DNA of 24,410 nucleotides from Leptospira mtsangambouensis (GTDB lineage: Bacteria; Spirochaetota; Leptospiria; Leptospirales; Leptospiraceae). Numbering within the stretch: the first letter of the stretch is position 1; every line of letters starts with the position of its first letter. The notes under the pieces are model-generated. The model was not told the DNA's origin and made no database searches. It was given only the letters and a program-made list of their open reading frames with translations. A program made the position numbers and the translations under genes. Shown here one piece after another: positions 1 through 8,114 of this stretch. Where the stretch lies: assembly GCF_004770475.1 (NCBI RefSeq), contig NZ_RQHK01000011.1, positions 1-24,410 of the forward strand. Reading direction: 5' to 3'.

Positions 1-144
1 TCGCTTCGGGACTTGCGCCCTCGCTCGGTCTGCGACACATAGGCTTCTGGCACTCCCCTTGCCTACGCAAGTGTCGTGGCCAGTCCCTAACGTCCCGTTC
101 GGGACTCAGGGCCAGCCTACGTCGGTTAGTCTAGTTCGTTAATT
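1..144 (+). repeat. attC site 1 (5' end cut by window)
   Basis: Right part of an attC of the family seen across the window. It contains the apical hairpin GTCCCGTTCGGGAC, the L' arm CGGTTAGTC, and R' GTTAATT at 138-144. Recombination would fall between G138 and T139. The R'' box is outside the window. Confidence 0.85.
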
Positions 145-348
145 GCAATTGGTCAATCAGTAGAAGAAAACGCGCAAATTTTTTTACGTGAATGTTGTCG
201 ATTCCGGCTAGAAGAAATACAACGCTATGTTACTCCATTTATGCGTGTTAAAGGATTTGTGCTTTTTTAAGAAATAAGAGAAAATTTGCGCTCAAAAGTG
301 TTGGCTTGCGATAGAAATTTCATTAAATACAGACCAACTGCAATTAAC
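139..348 (+). other. ORF-less structured cassette, copy 1
   Basis: A roughly 210-base cassette body with no credible gene. The outer inverted repeat is GTTAATTGCAATTGGTC (138-154) against GACCAACTGCAATTAAC (332-348), mismatched at position 11. The inner inverted repeat is GCGCAAATTTT (172-182) against AAAATTTGCGC (281-291), enclosing about 98 bases with a GTTGT/ACAAC mini-stem. The same body recurs near 2349, 2722, 4585, 6210 and 10843, each time between two attC sites. It could be a non-coding RNA, a promoter cassette, or a passive recombination substrate; the sequence alone does not decide. Confidence 0.75.
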
Positions 349-557
349 AACGGTTTCTCGCTTCGCTTGGGTCCTTATCCGCTCGTTACGGACTTCTGTT
401 TCGCTACGCTGAAGTCCTGCTCTTCGCGGGGCCCGCGCTCGGCCTATGGCAAATTTCCTTCCGTCACGTTTCTTGCTTCGCAAGAAAACGCGCCGACGCC
501 AACGCCTCCTGCGGAGGCTCGGCTACAGGAAACTTCGAGAAGCCTAGTTCGTTATAC
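342..557 (+). repeat. attC site 2 (long type)
   Basis: R'' AATTAAC at 342-348 and R' GTTATAC at 551-557. The L arms GGTTTCTCG and CGAGAAGCC pair with one G-T. At about 216 bp this is the longest attC type here, almost identical to the one at 2925-3140. Translations across it are shadows. Confidence 0.85.
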
Positions 558-586
558 GAAAGAACCGAAAAACAATTCTAAAAACT

Positions 587-1336
587 ATGAAAATAATAGA
601 ACATTCATTTTATCAAAATTTCTTAGATGATTTCATTACATCCATAATTGAGAATCCTGATTTAATAAAACACATGTCTAAAAACCAATTAAAACGACCA
701 TCGGGGGAAAGAGAAATCTCGCTTAAAGAATTTTACTCACAAGAAATAGTAAAACATATACTTAACCAAGCAATGTTATTCGAAAAAATAAAATTTTGTA
801 TTAAAGAAATTAGATCAGAAATAAAAATTATCAAAAATCTAAATGATGCTTACCAAAAATTTGAAATCTATATTTCGACTATATACATTTCCATCTCAAC
901 TCTCCAAGACATTACTCTTAAGTTAATAAATGCAACAATCTTTACTGGAATTAATGAAAAATATGTTAATCAAAAAAATATTGAAGGAAATTTATTCATT
1001 AAAAACACGAAAATAAATAAGCATTTTAAAAAATTCAATAAAAATATTCAAACTATTATCTCCAGAAGGAACCAAATTATACATGAACACAAATTAGATT
1101 TCTTATACGACTTAATTGATCCTACAATACTAAGCCTTACAAAAAAAATGTCAGTATTAGAATCGGAAATCGAACCCTTCAAAAAAATTTACAAGTTAAC
1201 AAAACAAGGAATTAGGGAAGAACTGAAAATCCTTTGTGATACGATTGAAACAGAAACTAGTGAAATTGAGAATAGTATAATTCCAATTTTAGACGAATTG
1301 GAAAAACTTTACAAGTGGAAACTTACAAAGATCTAA
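587..1336 (+). CDS. HEPN-like protein with RX4H motif
   Basis: A 249-residue, mostly helical, soluble protein with no signal peptide. The clearest motif is RNQIIHEH at residues 161-168, where R161, N162 and H166 form the RX4H pattern typical of HEPN-fold RNases in toxins and abortive-infection systems. The flanking helices (about 90-120 and 145-215) suit the helical bundle of that fold, and the HEPN-like family Cthe_2314 is a possible match. The ATG at 587 lies 36 bases after the recombination point, with no strong ribosome binding site. It is the only gene in its cassette (552-1546), whose ends match each other (GTTATACGAAAGAACCG against the flank of attC 3). The RNase function is inferred from the motif only; a non-catalytic HEPN protein is possible. 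Confidence 0.6.
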   Translation: MKIIEHSFYQNFLDDFITSIIENPDLIKHMSKNQLKRPSGEREISLKEFYSQEIVKHILNQAMLFEKIKFCIKEIRSEIKIIKNLNDAYQKFEIYISTIYISISTLQDITLKLINATIFTGINEKYVNQKNIEGNLFIKNTKINKHFKKFNKNIQTIISRRNQIIHEHKLDFLYDLIDPTILSLTKKMSVLESEIEPFKKIYKLTKQGIREELKILCDTIETETSEIENSIIPILDELEKLYKWKLTKI

Positions 1337-1389
1337 AGAGAATTGAATTAGTATTCAAAAATCAAAAATATCTTCAATTCGGTTCCTTC

Positions 1390-1552
1390 GTATAACAACG
1401 GCGAATCGCTTCGCTTCGGGACTTGCGCCCTCGCTCGGTCTGCGACACATAGGCTTCTGGCACTCCTCTTGCTTACGCAAGCGTCGTTCCAGTCCCTAAC
1501 GTCCCGTTGGGACTCAGGGCCAGCCTACGTCGATTAGCCTAGTTCGTTATGC
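1390..1552 (+). repeat. attC site 3
   Basis: R'' GTATAAC at 1390-1396 and R' GTTATGC at 1546-1552. The L arms GGCGAATCG and CGATTAGCC pair at 8 of 9 positions. The apical hairpin is GTCCCGTTGGGAC. It closes the HEPN-like cassette. Confidence 0.9.
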
Positions 1553-1569
1553 GCAATTTCTGAAAACTT

Positions 1570-1953
1570 ATGAATTTAATAATAGCTCATACTCAAGAAG
1601 TAATATATTTCTATGTTATTATTTTTATAATACTATATGTTTTATGCTTATTTTTGAAAAATTGGATCTATAAAAAATTCTTTAAGTCATCTTTCCATAC
1701 AGTATACTTTATTCTTGGAGATATCATTGGATTACTTGGATATATTTTATTATCAGATTACATTAACGAAAATCAATTCTTATCAAATTCGGAGCTAATC
1801 ACAGATCTTTTACAATTTCCATCCTTCATTCTAAGTCATTTTCTGTTTTTTTATTTTTCATCATTAAATCAGGAAAATAAACAAATTACCAATAAATCCA
1901 TCGTTTTAGGTGTTTTTACACCTATGATATTTTCAGTTTTTTATCATATTTGA
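1570..1953 (+). CDS. small multi-pass membrane protein, unknown
   Basis: A 127-residue hydrophobic protein I do not recognise. About four membrane segments are visible: residues 10-29, 41-62, 78-97 and 108-125. The loops are short and the net charge is low. The ATG at 1570 is 23 bases after the recombination point of attC 3, and it is the only gene in its cassette. The 236 bases from its stop to attC 4 are AT-rich and carry no ORF or clear terminator. The cassette ends match each other (GTTATGCGCAATTTCTG against the attC 4 flank), so the block was captured as one unit. No function is assigned. Confidence 0.6.
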   Translation: MNLIIAHTQEVIYFYVIIFIILYVLCLFLKNWIYKKFFKSSFHTVYFILGDIIGLLGYILLSDYINENQFLSNSELITDLLQFPSFILSHFLFFYFSSLNQENKQITNKSIVLGVFTPMIFSVFYHI

Positions 1954-2189
1954 CTGAGACGATTAGATAGTTTAATACAATAATGGAGACTAAGGAATTA
2001 ATTTTGTAAATATTATAAATAAAATAAATTCCTAAAAAAATATCAACGGACATTTTAAATTCATTGTCTCAGAATAATCAGATAATTTCCAAATATTCTA
2101 AGTTAATCCTATACATTTTCAAGTGAAGCTTAGAATGCTTAATCAGTATCTTTTTAAATTTTGAATATTAAATAAAAATCAGAAACTGC

Positions 2190-2354
2190 GCATAACAGCG
2201 ACTAACCGCTTCACTTCGGGACTTGCGCCCTCGTTCGGTCTGCGACACATAGGCTTTTGTCACTCCTCTTGCTTACGCAAGCCTCGTGCCAATCCCTAAT
2301 GTCCCGTTCCGGGACTCAGGGCCAGCCTACGTCGGTTAGTCTAATTCGTTAATT
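2190..2354 (+). repeat. attC site 4
   Basis: R'' GCATAAC at 2190-2196 and R' GTTAATT at 2348-2354. The L arms GACTAACC and GGTTAGTC are perfect complements. The apical hairpin is GTCCCGTTCCGGGAC. Confidence 0.9.
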
Positions 2355-2561
2355 GCAATTAGTTGATCTACAGAAGAAAACGCGCAAATTTTTTTAAGAG
2401 GGTGTTGTCGATTAGCGCTTTGTAAGAGTACAATTAAAGCTGTCCTCTCCATTAAAGTGCAGTTAAAGATTTCTGCTTTTTAAGATTTAAGAGAAATTTG
2501 CGCTGGATTGTAGGACCCTTTCGACTTTTATCTTATTCTATACTAACTAACTGCAATTAAC
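2349..2561 (+). other. ORF-less structured cassette, copy 2 (diverged)
   Basis: The most diverged of six copies. It keeps GAAAACGCGCAAATTTTTTT near 2380, GTGTTGTCGATT, and the inner arm AAATTTGCGC, while most of the middle and the 3' part differ. The outer arms have changed on both sides: TTAGTT near the start and AACTAA near the end, against TTGGTC and GACCAA in the other copies. Pairing is therefore kept. No gene is supported. Confidence 0.7.
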
Positions 2562-2727
2562 AGCGCCTTAACGCTCACTCGGGCGCTTTTCCACTGCGCC
2601 TCAGATTTCTGATGAAATCTAGGCTTTGTGGGGCCCTCCCTCGGCCTAAAGGCACATTCCGTGTTACGCTAACGCCTCCTCTAGAGGCTCAGCTACACGG
2701 AACGTCGTTAAGGCTGATTCGTTAATT
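2555..2727 (+). repeat. attC site 5
   Basis: R'' AATTAAC at 2555-2561 and R' GTTAATT at 2721-2727. The L arms GCCTTAACG and CGTTAAGGC are perfect 9-base complements. It sits between two ORF-less cassettes. Confidence 0.9.
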
Positions 2728-2931
2728 GCAATTGGTCAATCAGCAGAAGAAAACGCGCAAATTTTTTTATGTGAGTGTTGTCGATTCCGGCTAGAAGAAA
2801 TACAACGCTGTGTTGCTCCATTTACGCATGTTAAGGGATTTTTGCTTTTTTAAGAATTAAGAGAAAATTTGCGCTCGATTTTGTTAGCTTGCGATAAAAA
2901 TTTCATTAAATACGGACCAACTGCAATTAAC
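2722..2931 (+). other. ORF-less structured cassette, copy 3
   Basis: Near-identical to copy 1, with the same nested inverted repeats (outer GTTAATTGCAATTGGTC, inner GCGCAAATTTT/AAAATTTGCGC). It is followed by the same long attC type as copy 1, so cassette plus attC looks like a second capture or a duplication of 139-551. No gene is supported. Confidence 0.75.
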
Positions 2932-3140
2932 AACGGTTTCTCGCTTCGCTTGGGTCCTTATCCGCTCGTTACGGACTTCTGTTTCGCTACGCTGAAGTCC
3001 TACTCTTCGCGGGGCCCGCGCTCGGCCTATGGCAAATTTCCTTCCGGCACGTTTCTTGCTTCGCAAGAAAACGCGCCGACGCCAACGCCTCCTTCGGAGG
3101 CTCGGCTACAGGAAACTTCGAGAAGCCTAGTTCGTTAAGC
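2925..3140 (+). repeat. attC site 6 (long type)
   Basis: R'' AATTAAC at 2925-2931 and R' GTTAAGC at 3134-3140. It is almost identical to attC 2 over about 210 bp, with L arms GGTTTCTCG and CGAGAAGCC. Confidence 0.85.
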
Positions 3141-3178
3141 GCAATTTTGCAAAATATTAAAATACAAGAGAATAAGAA

Positions 3179-4402
3179 ATGAGAATACATACGCAAAGTA
3201 TATCTAGAATTATTAACGACAATCTATTTATCCAAAAAATTGGCACAGTAAAAGGCAAATATAAAGGCGATTATCAAGGAATTTCTATAGAAGAATTTAA
3301 TCAATGCTTAGATAATGTCCTAGAAACCACGAATAAAATATTAAACGAAGGAATTATAGATAAAATACCCTTTAATATTTCAAATTCAATCTTTAGTCAA
3401 TTTAATGCGTTAATAACCCAATTCAGACAACCTTCTGAAAATATTCACCAAATCGTAGCTCAGATATTAGCTATAGATGGATTATATTTTCAATTTAACC
3501 TTTATAAAATTGATTATATAATGTTTCAAGATATAAGTACACAATTAATAACTTTTCAAAATAATGCTAATAATGAAATTTCAAATCTTACCAAAATAAT
3601 CAATGATCAGGAAATTGCACTTAAAACAAAAATTGAAACACTAGACAGTAGAGAAAAGTCTCTAGACAAATTAATTACCGAAAAATCTGGAGAACTAATA
3701 AACTTAATTGAAACACGTAGAGCTAAACTAGATGAATCATTATTAAATTTTAAAAACGAATTTGAATTAATTAGATCTGACATTAAAGAAGAAAACAATT
3801 TATTCAAAGTTACTGAAACAAAAAAAATCAAGGATTTACTAAAAGAAGCAACAGATGATGCAAACTCAATAAAAAGTTTAGCAGGTGATAAAGCGGGTGA
3901 TTCAATAGCTTCAGGTTTTCAGGAAAATGCAAATAATGAAAAATTTTCAAAACAAGTTTGGCAAGGTGTCTTTCTTTTTAGCATAAGCTTAATTATATTG
4001 TTCTCTTATCAAATATTCTTTCCAGATATAAAAGATGAAAACCAAAACCTTAATTATTATAAACTATTAGGAAGATTCTTATTAAGCATACCTTTGGGTA
4101 TTATAGCCACATTTGCTGCAAAATATGCAAAAAACCATGAAATCTATGAAAAAAGGTATAGGCAAAAAGAATTAGATTTAAGAGCAATTAATCCTTTCAT
4201 CTCACGTTTAGAAAAAGATAAAAGGGATCAGATTATTTCCGAACTAACTAAGAGTCTCTTTAATAAAGATGATTCAAATTTCGAATTGGAAAAATTTAAA
4301 GAGAATATTTCAATTGTAGATGAATTACTAAAAATTGTTAATAATGTCAATTGGAATAAAATATCTGATCCTAATTTAATTAAACCAAATAGTAAAGACT
4401 AA
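3179..4402 (+). CDS. coiled-coil membrane protein, unknown
   Basis: A 407-residue protein. Residues 1-125 are globular. About 130-235 are rich in K, E, L and I in a heptad-like pattern and probably form a coiled coil. Two membrane segments follow at about 261-281 and 297-315, separated by a short acidic loop, and a basic helical tail (KNHEIYEKRYRQKELDLRA, 318-336) leads into the C-terminal domain. There is no signal peptide. It is the only gene in its cassette (3135-4584), with the ATG 44 bases after the recombination point. Large coiled-coil proteins with a pair of membrane helices occur among phage-defence effectors, but I recognise no specific family here. The cassette ends match (GTTAAGCGCAATTTTG). 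Confidence 0.6.
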   Translation: MRIHTQSISRIINDNLFIQKIGTVKGKYKGDYQGISIEEFNQCLDNVLETTNKILNEGIIDKIPFNISNSIFSQFNALITQFRQPSENIHQIVAQILAIDGLYFQFNLYKIDYIMFQDISTQLITFQNNANNEISNLTKIINDQEIALKTKIETLDSREKSLDKLITEKSGELINLIETRRAKLDESLLNFKNEFELIRSDIKEENNLFKVTETKKIKDLLKEATDDANSIKSLAGDKAGDSIASGFQENANNEKFSKQVWQGVFLFSISLIILFSYQIFFPDIKDENQNLNYYKLLGRFLLSIPLGIIATFAAKYAKNHEIYEKRYRQKELDLRAINPFISRLEKDKRDQIISELTKSLFNKDDSNFELEKFKENISIVDELLKIVNNVNWNKISDPNLIKPNSKD

Positions 4403-4425
4403 TTATACTGTTATAACAAAACTGC

Positions 4426-4590
4426 GCTTAACAGCGACTAACCGCTTCGCTTCGGGACTTGCGCCCTCGCTCGGTCTGCGACACATAGGCTTCTGGCACT
4501 CCCCTTGCCTACGCAAGTGTCGTGGCCAGTCCCTAACGTCCCGTTCGGGACTCAGGGCCAGCCTACGTCGGTTAGTCTAGTTCGTTAATT
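4426..4590 (+). repeat. attC site 7
   Basis: R'' GCTTAAC at 4426-4432 and R' GTTAATT at 4584-4590. The L arms GACTAACCG and CGGTTAGTC are perfect. The R'' variant GCTTAAC matches the unusual start GTTAAGC of its own cassette. Confidence 0.9.
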
Positions 4591-4795
4591 GCAATTGGTC
4601 AATTCAGTAGAAGAAAACGCGCAAATTTTTTTATGTGAATGTTGTCGATTCCGGCTAGAAGAAATACAACGCTGTGTTGCTCCATTTATGCGTGTTAAAG
4701 GATTTGTGCTTTTTTAAGAAATAAGAGAAAATTTGCGCTCAAAAGTGTTGGCTTGCGATAGAAACTACATTAAATACGGACCAACTGCAATTAAC
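4585..4795 (+). other. ORF-less structured cassette, copy 4
   Basis: Same nested inverted repeats as copy 1, with small differences in the middle and one extra base near 4606. It is followed by an attC of another type (4789-4963), so the same body is linked to different attC sites in the array. No gene is supported. Confidence 0.75.
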
Positions 4796-4963
4796 ATCCG
4801 CTAACCGCTCCGCTCGGGATCTTTTCCACTGCGCCCCGAACTTCTGAGGAAGTTCGTTACTTGTGGGACCCTCGCTACGGCCTAAAGGCAAATTCCGTGT
4901 CACGCTAACGCCTCCTGCAGAGGCTCAGCGACACAGAACTTCGGTTAGCTTTGGTCGTTATGC
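4789..4963 (+). repeat. attC site 8
   Basis: R'' AATTAAC at 4789-4795 and R' GTTATGC at 4957-4963. The L arms GCTAACCG and CGGTTAGC are perfect. The right spacer reads TTTGGTC instead of the usual TAGTTC. The same type recurs at 6411 and 11043. Confidence 0.9.
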
Positions 4964-4982
4964 GTAATCACTTAATCAATAT

Positions 4983-6041
4983 ATGAAATGTATATACTGT
5001 CTTGAGACCAAAGAGGAAAAGGATTTTTTAAAGGAAGAGCATATTATCCCTGCAGCTTTTGGAGGCAAAACAGTTCTTCCATCACAATTTGTTTGTGATG
5101 ACTGCAATTTTAAATTTGGTAGAACTATTGAAACCGATTTAACTAGTAATTCTTTTATATCTTATTTAAGAACTTACGTTGGTCCCGGAAAACGTGGTTC
5201 ATTGACAAAGAAAAATGAAGTACGCACAAACATATTTGTTTTTGAAATTGATAAATTTCCCAAAGTCCTTGGATATATTAGAAAATCTAAACCAATTATA
5301 ATTTCCCAATTTCTCATTGATAATAATATAAAAAATGCTCAATTCTTCTACAATTCAGAGTTTCCTGAACATGAACAATTATCAATATTTCAAGAGAATT
5401 TAGATAAAATTAGAAACTACACCTATATACCATCACTGACACTTAATGAAGAAATTATTCTTATCGGATTTCACGAGAAAAACTTCTATATCTGTGCAAA
5501 AAACAAAGACAACTTAGAGAATACTATAAACACTATAACGACTCTCCTTCAAAGTGAGAATAAAATCAATTTTGCACCAAAAGAAGAATTGAACTTATTT
5601 TTAAAGAAAGGATTAGAAATTAAAGTTAATCTGATTAATTATTACAGAGCTCATTCAAAAATTGCATTTAACTGTGCAGCCTATCTCCTCGGTAAAGACA
5701 CTATGTATGATTCACAATATAACAATTGTCGAAATTGGATTAATGGAGACACCAAAGAATATGAAAAAATAATCCTAAACCAAAATTTCATAAACAACAT
5801 CGAAAAAATGCTTTTAGAAAGCTTTCCTGATAAATCTCACAAAGTAATAATATTCTCAGTTTCACATTACCTAATAGGCCTTGTAAGTTTTTATGGGGCA
5901 GAATTTCCGATTACTACTTTGCTCTCAAAAAACTTTGAACCGAACAATATTCATGATGGAATAATTTGTGACTGGAAAAATCAAAAAGAATATTTGTATT
6001 CTGAATATTTGAGAAAACTAGCAGAAGAAGAAGATTTTTAA
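4983..6041 (+). CDS. HNH-endonuclease-like protein
   Basis: A 352-residue protein. Its N-terminal 45 residues carry an HNH-type zinc ribbon pattern: C3-x2-C6, then EHIIP (H20), AFGG (25-28), C38-x2-C41 and N42. This order (CxxC, EHxxP, GG, CxxCN) is that of HNH nucleases in restriction and defence proteins. The remaining ~300 residues are AT-rich in codons, mixed helix and strand, and not recognised; they may recognise the target or sense infection. The ATG at 4983 is 25 bases from the recombination point, and it is the only gene in its cassette. A DNase role is inferred from the motif. The second metal-binding histidine of the classic fold is not obvious, so activity is uncertain. Confidence 0.65.
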   Translation: MKCIYCLETKEEKDFLKEEHIIPAAFGGKTVLPSQFVCDDCNFKFGRTIETDLTSNSFISYLRTYVGPGKRGSLTKKNEVRTNIFVFEIDKFPKVLGYIRKSKPIIISQFLIDNNIKNAQFFYNSEFPEHEQLSIFQENLDKIRNYTYIPSLTLNEEIILIGFHEKNFYICAKNKDNLENTINTITTLLQSENKINFAPKEELNLFLKKGLEIKVNLINYYRAHSKIAFNCAAYLLGKDTMYDSQYNNCRNWINGDTKEYEKIILNQNFINNIEKMLLESFPDKSHKVIIFSVSHYLIGLVSFYGAEFPITTLLSKNFEPNNIHDGIICDWKNQKEYLYSEYLRKLAEEEDF

Positions 6042-6051
6042 AAGTGACTAC

Positions 6052-6215
6052 GCATAACAGCAGGGAAACGCTGCGCTTCGGCACTCACGGCCTCGCTTGG
6101 GCTGCGCCACATTCCCTTTCTGTCACTCGTTTGCATCCGCAAACTCCGTGCCAGTCCCTAACGTCCCGTTCGGGACTCAGGGTCAGGGAACGTCGTCTCC
6201 CCTAGTTCGTTAATT
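6052..6215 (+). repeat. attC site 9
   Basis: R'' GCATAAC at 6052-6058 and R' GTTAATT at 6209-6215. The L arms AGGGAAACG and CGTCTCCCC pair with wobbles. The apical hairpin is GTCCCGTTCGGGAC. Confidence 0.9.
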
Positions 6216-6417
6216 GCAATTGGTCAGTCAGTATAAAAAAGCGCGCAAATTTTTTATGTGAGTGTTGTCGATTTCGGCTAGAAGAAATACAACGCTGTGT
6301 TACTCCATTTACGCGTGTTAAAGGATTTGTTCTTTTTTAAGAAATAAGAAAAATTTGCGCTCAAAAGTGTTGGCTTGCGATAGAAAATTAATCGAATACG
6401 GACCAACTGCAATTAAC
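6210..6417 (+). other. ORF-less structured cassette, copy 5
   Basis: Same body and nested inverted repeats. The T run after GCGCAAA is one base shorter than in copies 1, 3 and 4. With its attC, the block 6210-6579 is nearly identical to 10843-11211. No gene is supported. Confidence 0.75.
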
Positions 6418-6585
6418 ATCCGCTAACCGCTACGCTCGGGATCTTTTCCACTGCGCCCCGGACTTCTGTGGAAGTCCGGTTCTTGTGGGACCCTCGCTAC
6501 GGCCTAAAGGCAAATTCCGTGTCACGCTAACGCCTCTTACAGAGGCTCAGCTACACGGAACTTCGGTTAGCTTTGGTCGTTATGC
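6411..6585 (+). repeat. attC site 10
   Basis: R'' AATTAAC at 6411-6417 and R' GTTATGC at 6579-6585. The L arms GCTAACCG and CGGTTAGC are perfect. Same type as attC 8 and 16. Confidence 0.9.
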
Positions 6586-6825
6586 GTAATTGCTAAAACC
6601 GGTGTAATAAAAACACTTATCAAATGAGTCTTATTCGATTACCATTTTCTCAATATTTACTTATAATTAAAGTATAGATTAACAAAAATAAATGTCTATC
6701 TGACTAACCTTTAAAGATTAAAATCTTAATTTTTAACAACACAAATGCCAGTTCTATCATAATTTACAATAATTCATGTTAGTAAAACTAAACAATTTTC
6801 TTCTCTTAAATAAATAACTTTAAAA

Positions 6826-7272
6826 ATGAATAGTAGCGATCAGGAACAAATCTCTCGATGGAGAGAAAGATGGCTTGCAATGATTTCCTATTTCGCTTGC
6901 TACAAAATCCAGAAAAAAATGTGGTTAGATGTCAAAAATACAAACCCACATTGGTCGTTCGTCGAACTAATGTGTTGCTATTTTGATGACCTTGGCCTAA
7001 GAGAAGATGATATATGTTTAAACGAATTACTTCTAGAAAATTACATTACTAGAAAAGAATTGGATGCGGTTAAAAAACTACATCAAGAAGCTGCACTTTA
7101 CTTTCCTCCAAATAGCGACGAATATAATCATCAGAATATATTAAACGACCCAAAATGGACAGAAATCATAAACTTAGCTAATGACACTAAATCTAATTTG
7201 AAAAATTTAATTAAAAACAATCTTGAACTTGAAAAACTAGATCATTATGAAATGCTATACGAGAAAATTTAA
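6826..7272 (+). CDS. small soluble protein, unknown
   Basis: A 148-residue protein, helical, with no signal or membrane segment. The N-terminus is rich in W and C (RWRERWLAMISYFACYKIQKK, about 11-31) and the C-terminal 50 residues look like an amphipathic helix. I do not recognise the family; size and charge fit small immunity or antitoxin-like proteins common in cassettes, but nothing specific supports that. The ATG at 6826 lies 246 bases after the recombination point. That leader is AT-rich and has no other gene. The cassette's own attC (attC 11) is badly decayed. Confidence 0.5.
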   Translation: MNSSDQEQISRWRERWLAMISYFACYKIQKKMWLDVKNTNPHWSFVELMCCYFDDLGLREDDICLNELLLENYITRKELDAVKKLHQEAALYFPPNSDEYNHQNILNDPKWTEIINLANDTKSNLKNLIKNNLELEKLDHYEMLYEKI

Positions 7273-7291
7273 GTCATAACTTAGCAACTAA

Positions 7292-7374
7292 GCATAAAAG
7301 CATCTTCCCGCTACTCATAACGCCTACTACGTAGGCTCTGGGCAAAAAATTTCGTTAAAACTAGTTCGCTATGC
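7292..7374 (+). repeat. attC site 11, collapsed and degenerate
   Basis: Only about 83 bp. R'' reads GCATAAA instead of GCATAAC, and R' reads GCTATGC instead of GTTATGC. It keeps the left arm CATCTTCCCGC and a fragment of the right half (AACGCCT, AGGCTCTG, TAGTTC), but the middle hairpins and the pairing L' arm are lost. It marks the cassette border and is probably inactive. Confidence 0.75.
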
Positions 7375-7397
7375 GTTATTGCTCAGGTTTCATCTAT

Positions 7398-7868
7398 ATG
7401 ACAAAAGAGACTTTGTTCCATCTCAGTTATATTTTAGGTTATCTTATATCTTATTTAATAATTCTGACTCCATCTATGGCAGAATTAGACCCATGTACAA
7501 ATGGGATTCCCGATGGGTTTCTTACTTCAATTTACATAAATTTTTATATACTGATAAGTTTCTCTTTATTAGTTCTACCATTTGTAAAAATAAGTTCTAA
7601 ATATTGGTTTTTTGGATTATTACACATCATAACTCTCGCTTACTTCATTTTTAAGCTAACAAATTACATATATTTTGTATCTCTGAAAGGGTATCATATT
7701 TGCAATGGTTACCAGCTTTGGAACGACTTCACTAATCCAGGAAATGAAAGTTACGGAGAATCAGATTTCTTAATTCGCCTTTTTCCTCTGTTGCTATTTT
7801 CATCACTATTTTACTTTATTTCTATCACATATGTTTCGAAATCATTCAATAAGAAAAATTCTAGATAA
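7398..7868 (+). CDS. multi-pass membrane protein, unknown
   Basis: About 156 residues from the ATG at 7398. Four hydrophobic segments are visible, at roughly residues 8-26, 44-66, 70-92 and 125-148. Two cysteines (in DPCTNG and HICNG) lie in the loops between them. An in-frame ATG at 7371 falls inside the R' box of attC 11 and would add nine residues (MRYCSGFIY). I prefer 7398 because the extension is not membrane-like and the attC ATG is part of a recombination core, but this is a judgement. Family not recognised. Only gene in its cassette, whose ends still match despite the mutated R' (GCTATGCGTTATTGCT against the attC 12 flank). Confidence 0.55.
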   Translation: MTKETLFHLSYILGYLISYLIILTPSMAELDPCTNGIPDGFLTSIYINFYILISFSLLVLPFVKISSKYWFFGLLHIITLAYFIFKLTNYIYFVSLKGYHICNGYQLWNDFTNPGNESYGESDFLIRLFPLLLFSSLFYFISITYVSKSFNKKNSR

Positions 7869-7923
7869 ACGGATTTCTTTCAATAAAAATTAGTTTTAAT
7901 TTATTTGATCAAAAAGCAACTAC

Positions 7924-8087
7924 GCATAACAACGGCAAATCGCTGCACTTCGGCACTTGCGGCCTCGTTTGGGCTACGCCACATTCCTCTCCGTCACGCT
8001 TCTCGCTCCGCAAGAAGACGCGCCGACGCTAACGCCTCCTTCAGAGGCTCAGCTACGAGGAACGTCGATTAGCCTAGTTCGTTATGC
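7924..8087 (+). repeat. attC site 12
   Basis: R'' GCATAAC at 7924-7930 and R' GTTATGC at 8081-8087. The L arms GGCAAATCG and CGATTAGCC pair at 8 of 9 positions. The distal part has the CGCTTCTCGCTCCGCAAGAAG-like hairpin also seen in attC 21. Confidence 0.9.
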
Positions 8088-8114
8088 GTAATTGATTAAA
8101 TTAAATTTAATAAA

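Noticed and set aside
190..225. Possible promoter inside the ORF-less cassette (TTGTCG, 17 bases, TACAAC)
   Set aside because: Only 4 of 6 matches in each box, so too weak to call without transcript data.
151..270. Short conserved frame inside the ORF-less cassette (reads EENAQIFL...VKGF...LF then stop)
   Set aside because: The frame is open in copies 1 to 4, but has no start codon, shifts in copies 5 and 6 through a lost T, and copy 2 keeps little of its sequence. I treat it as chance, though a tiny ORF cannot be fully excluded.
286..630. Open frames across attC sites (for example 286-630, 2869-3138, 8774-8983, 9718-9966 and 12804-13013)
   Set aside because: They run through the GC-rich repeats, repeat the same peptides at each attC copy, lack ribosome binding sites, and reflect repeat structure rather than genes.
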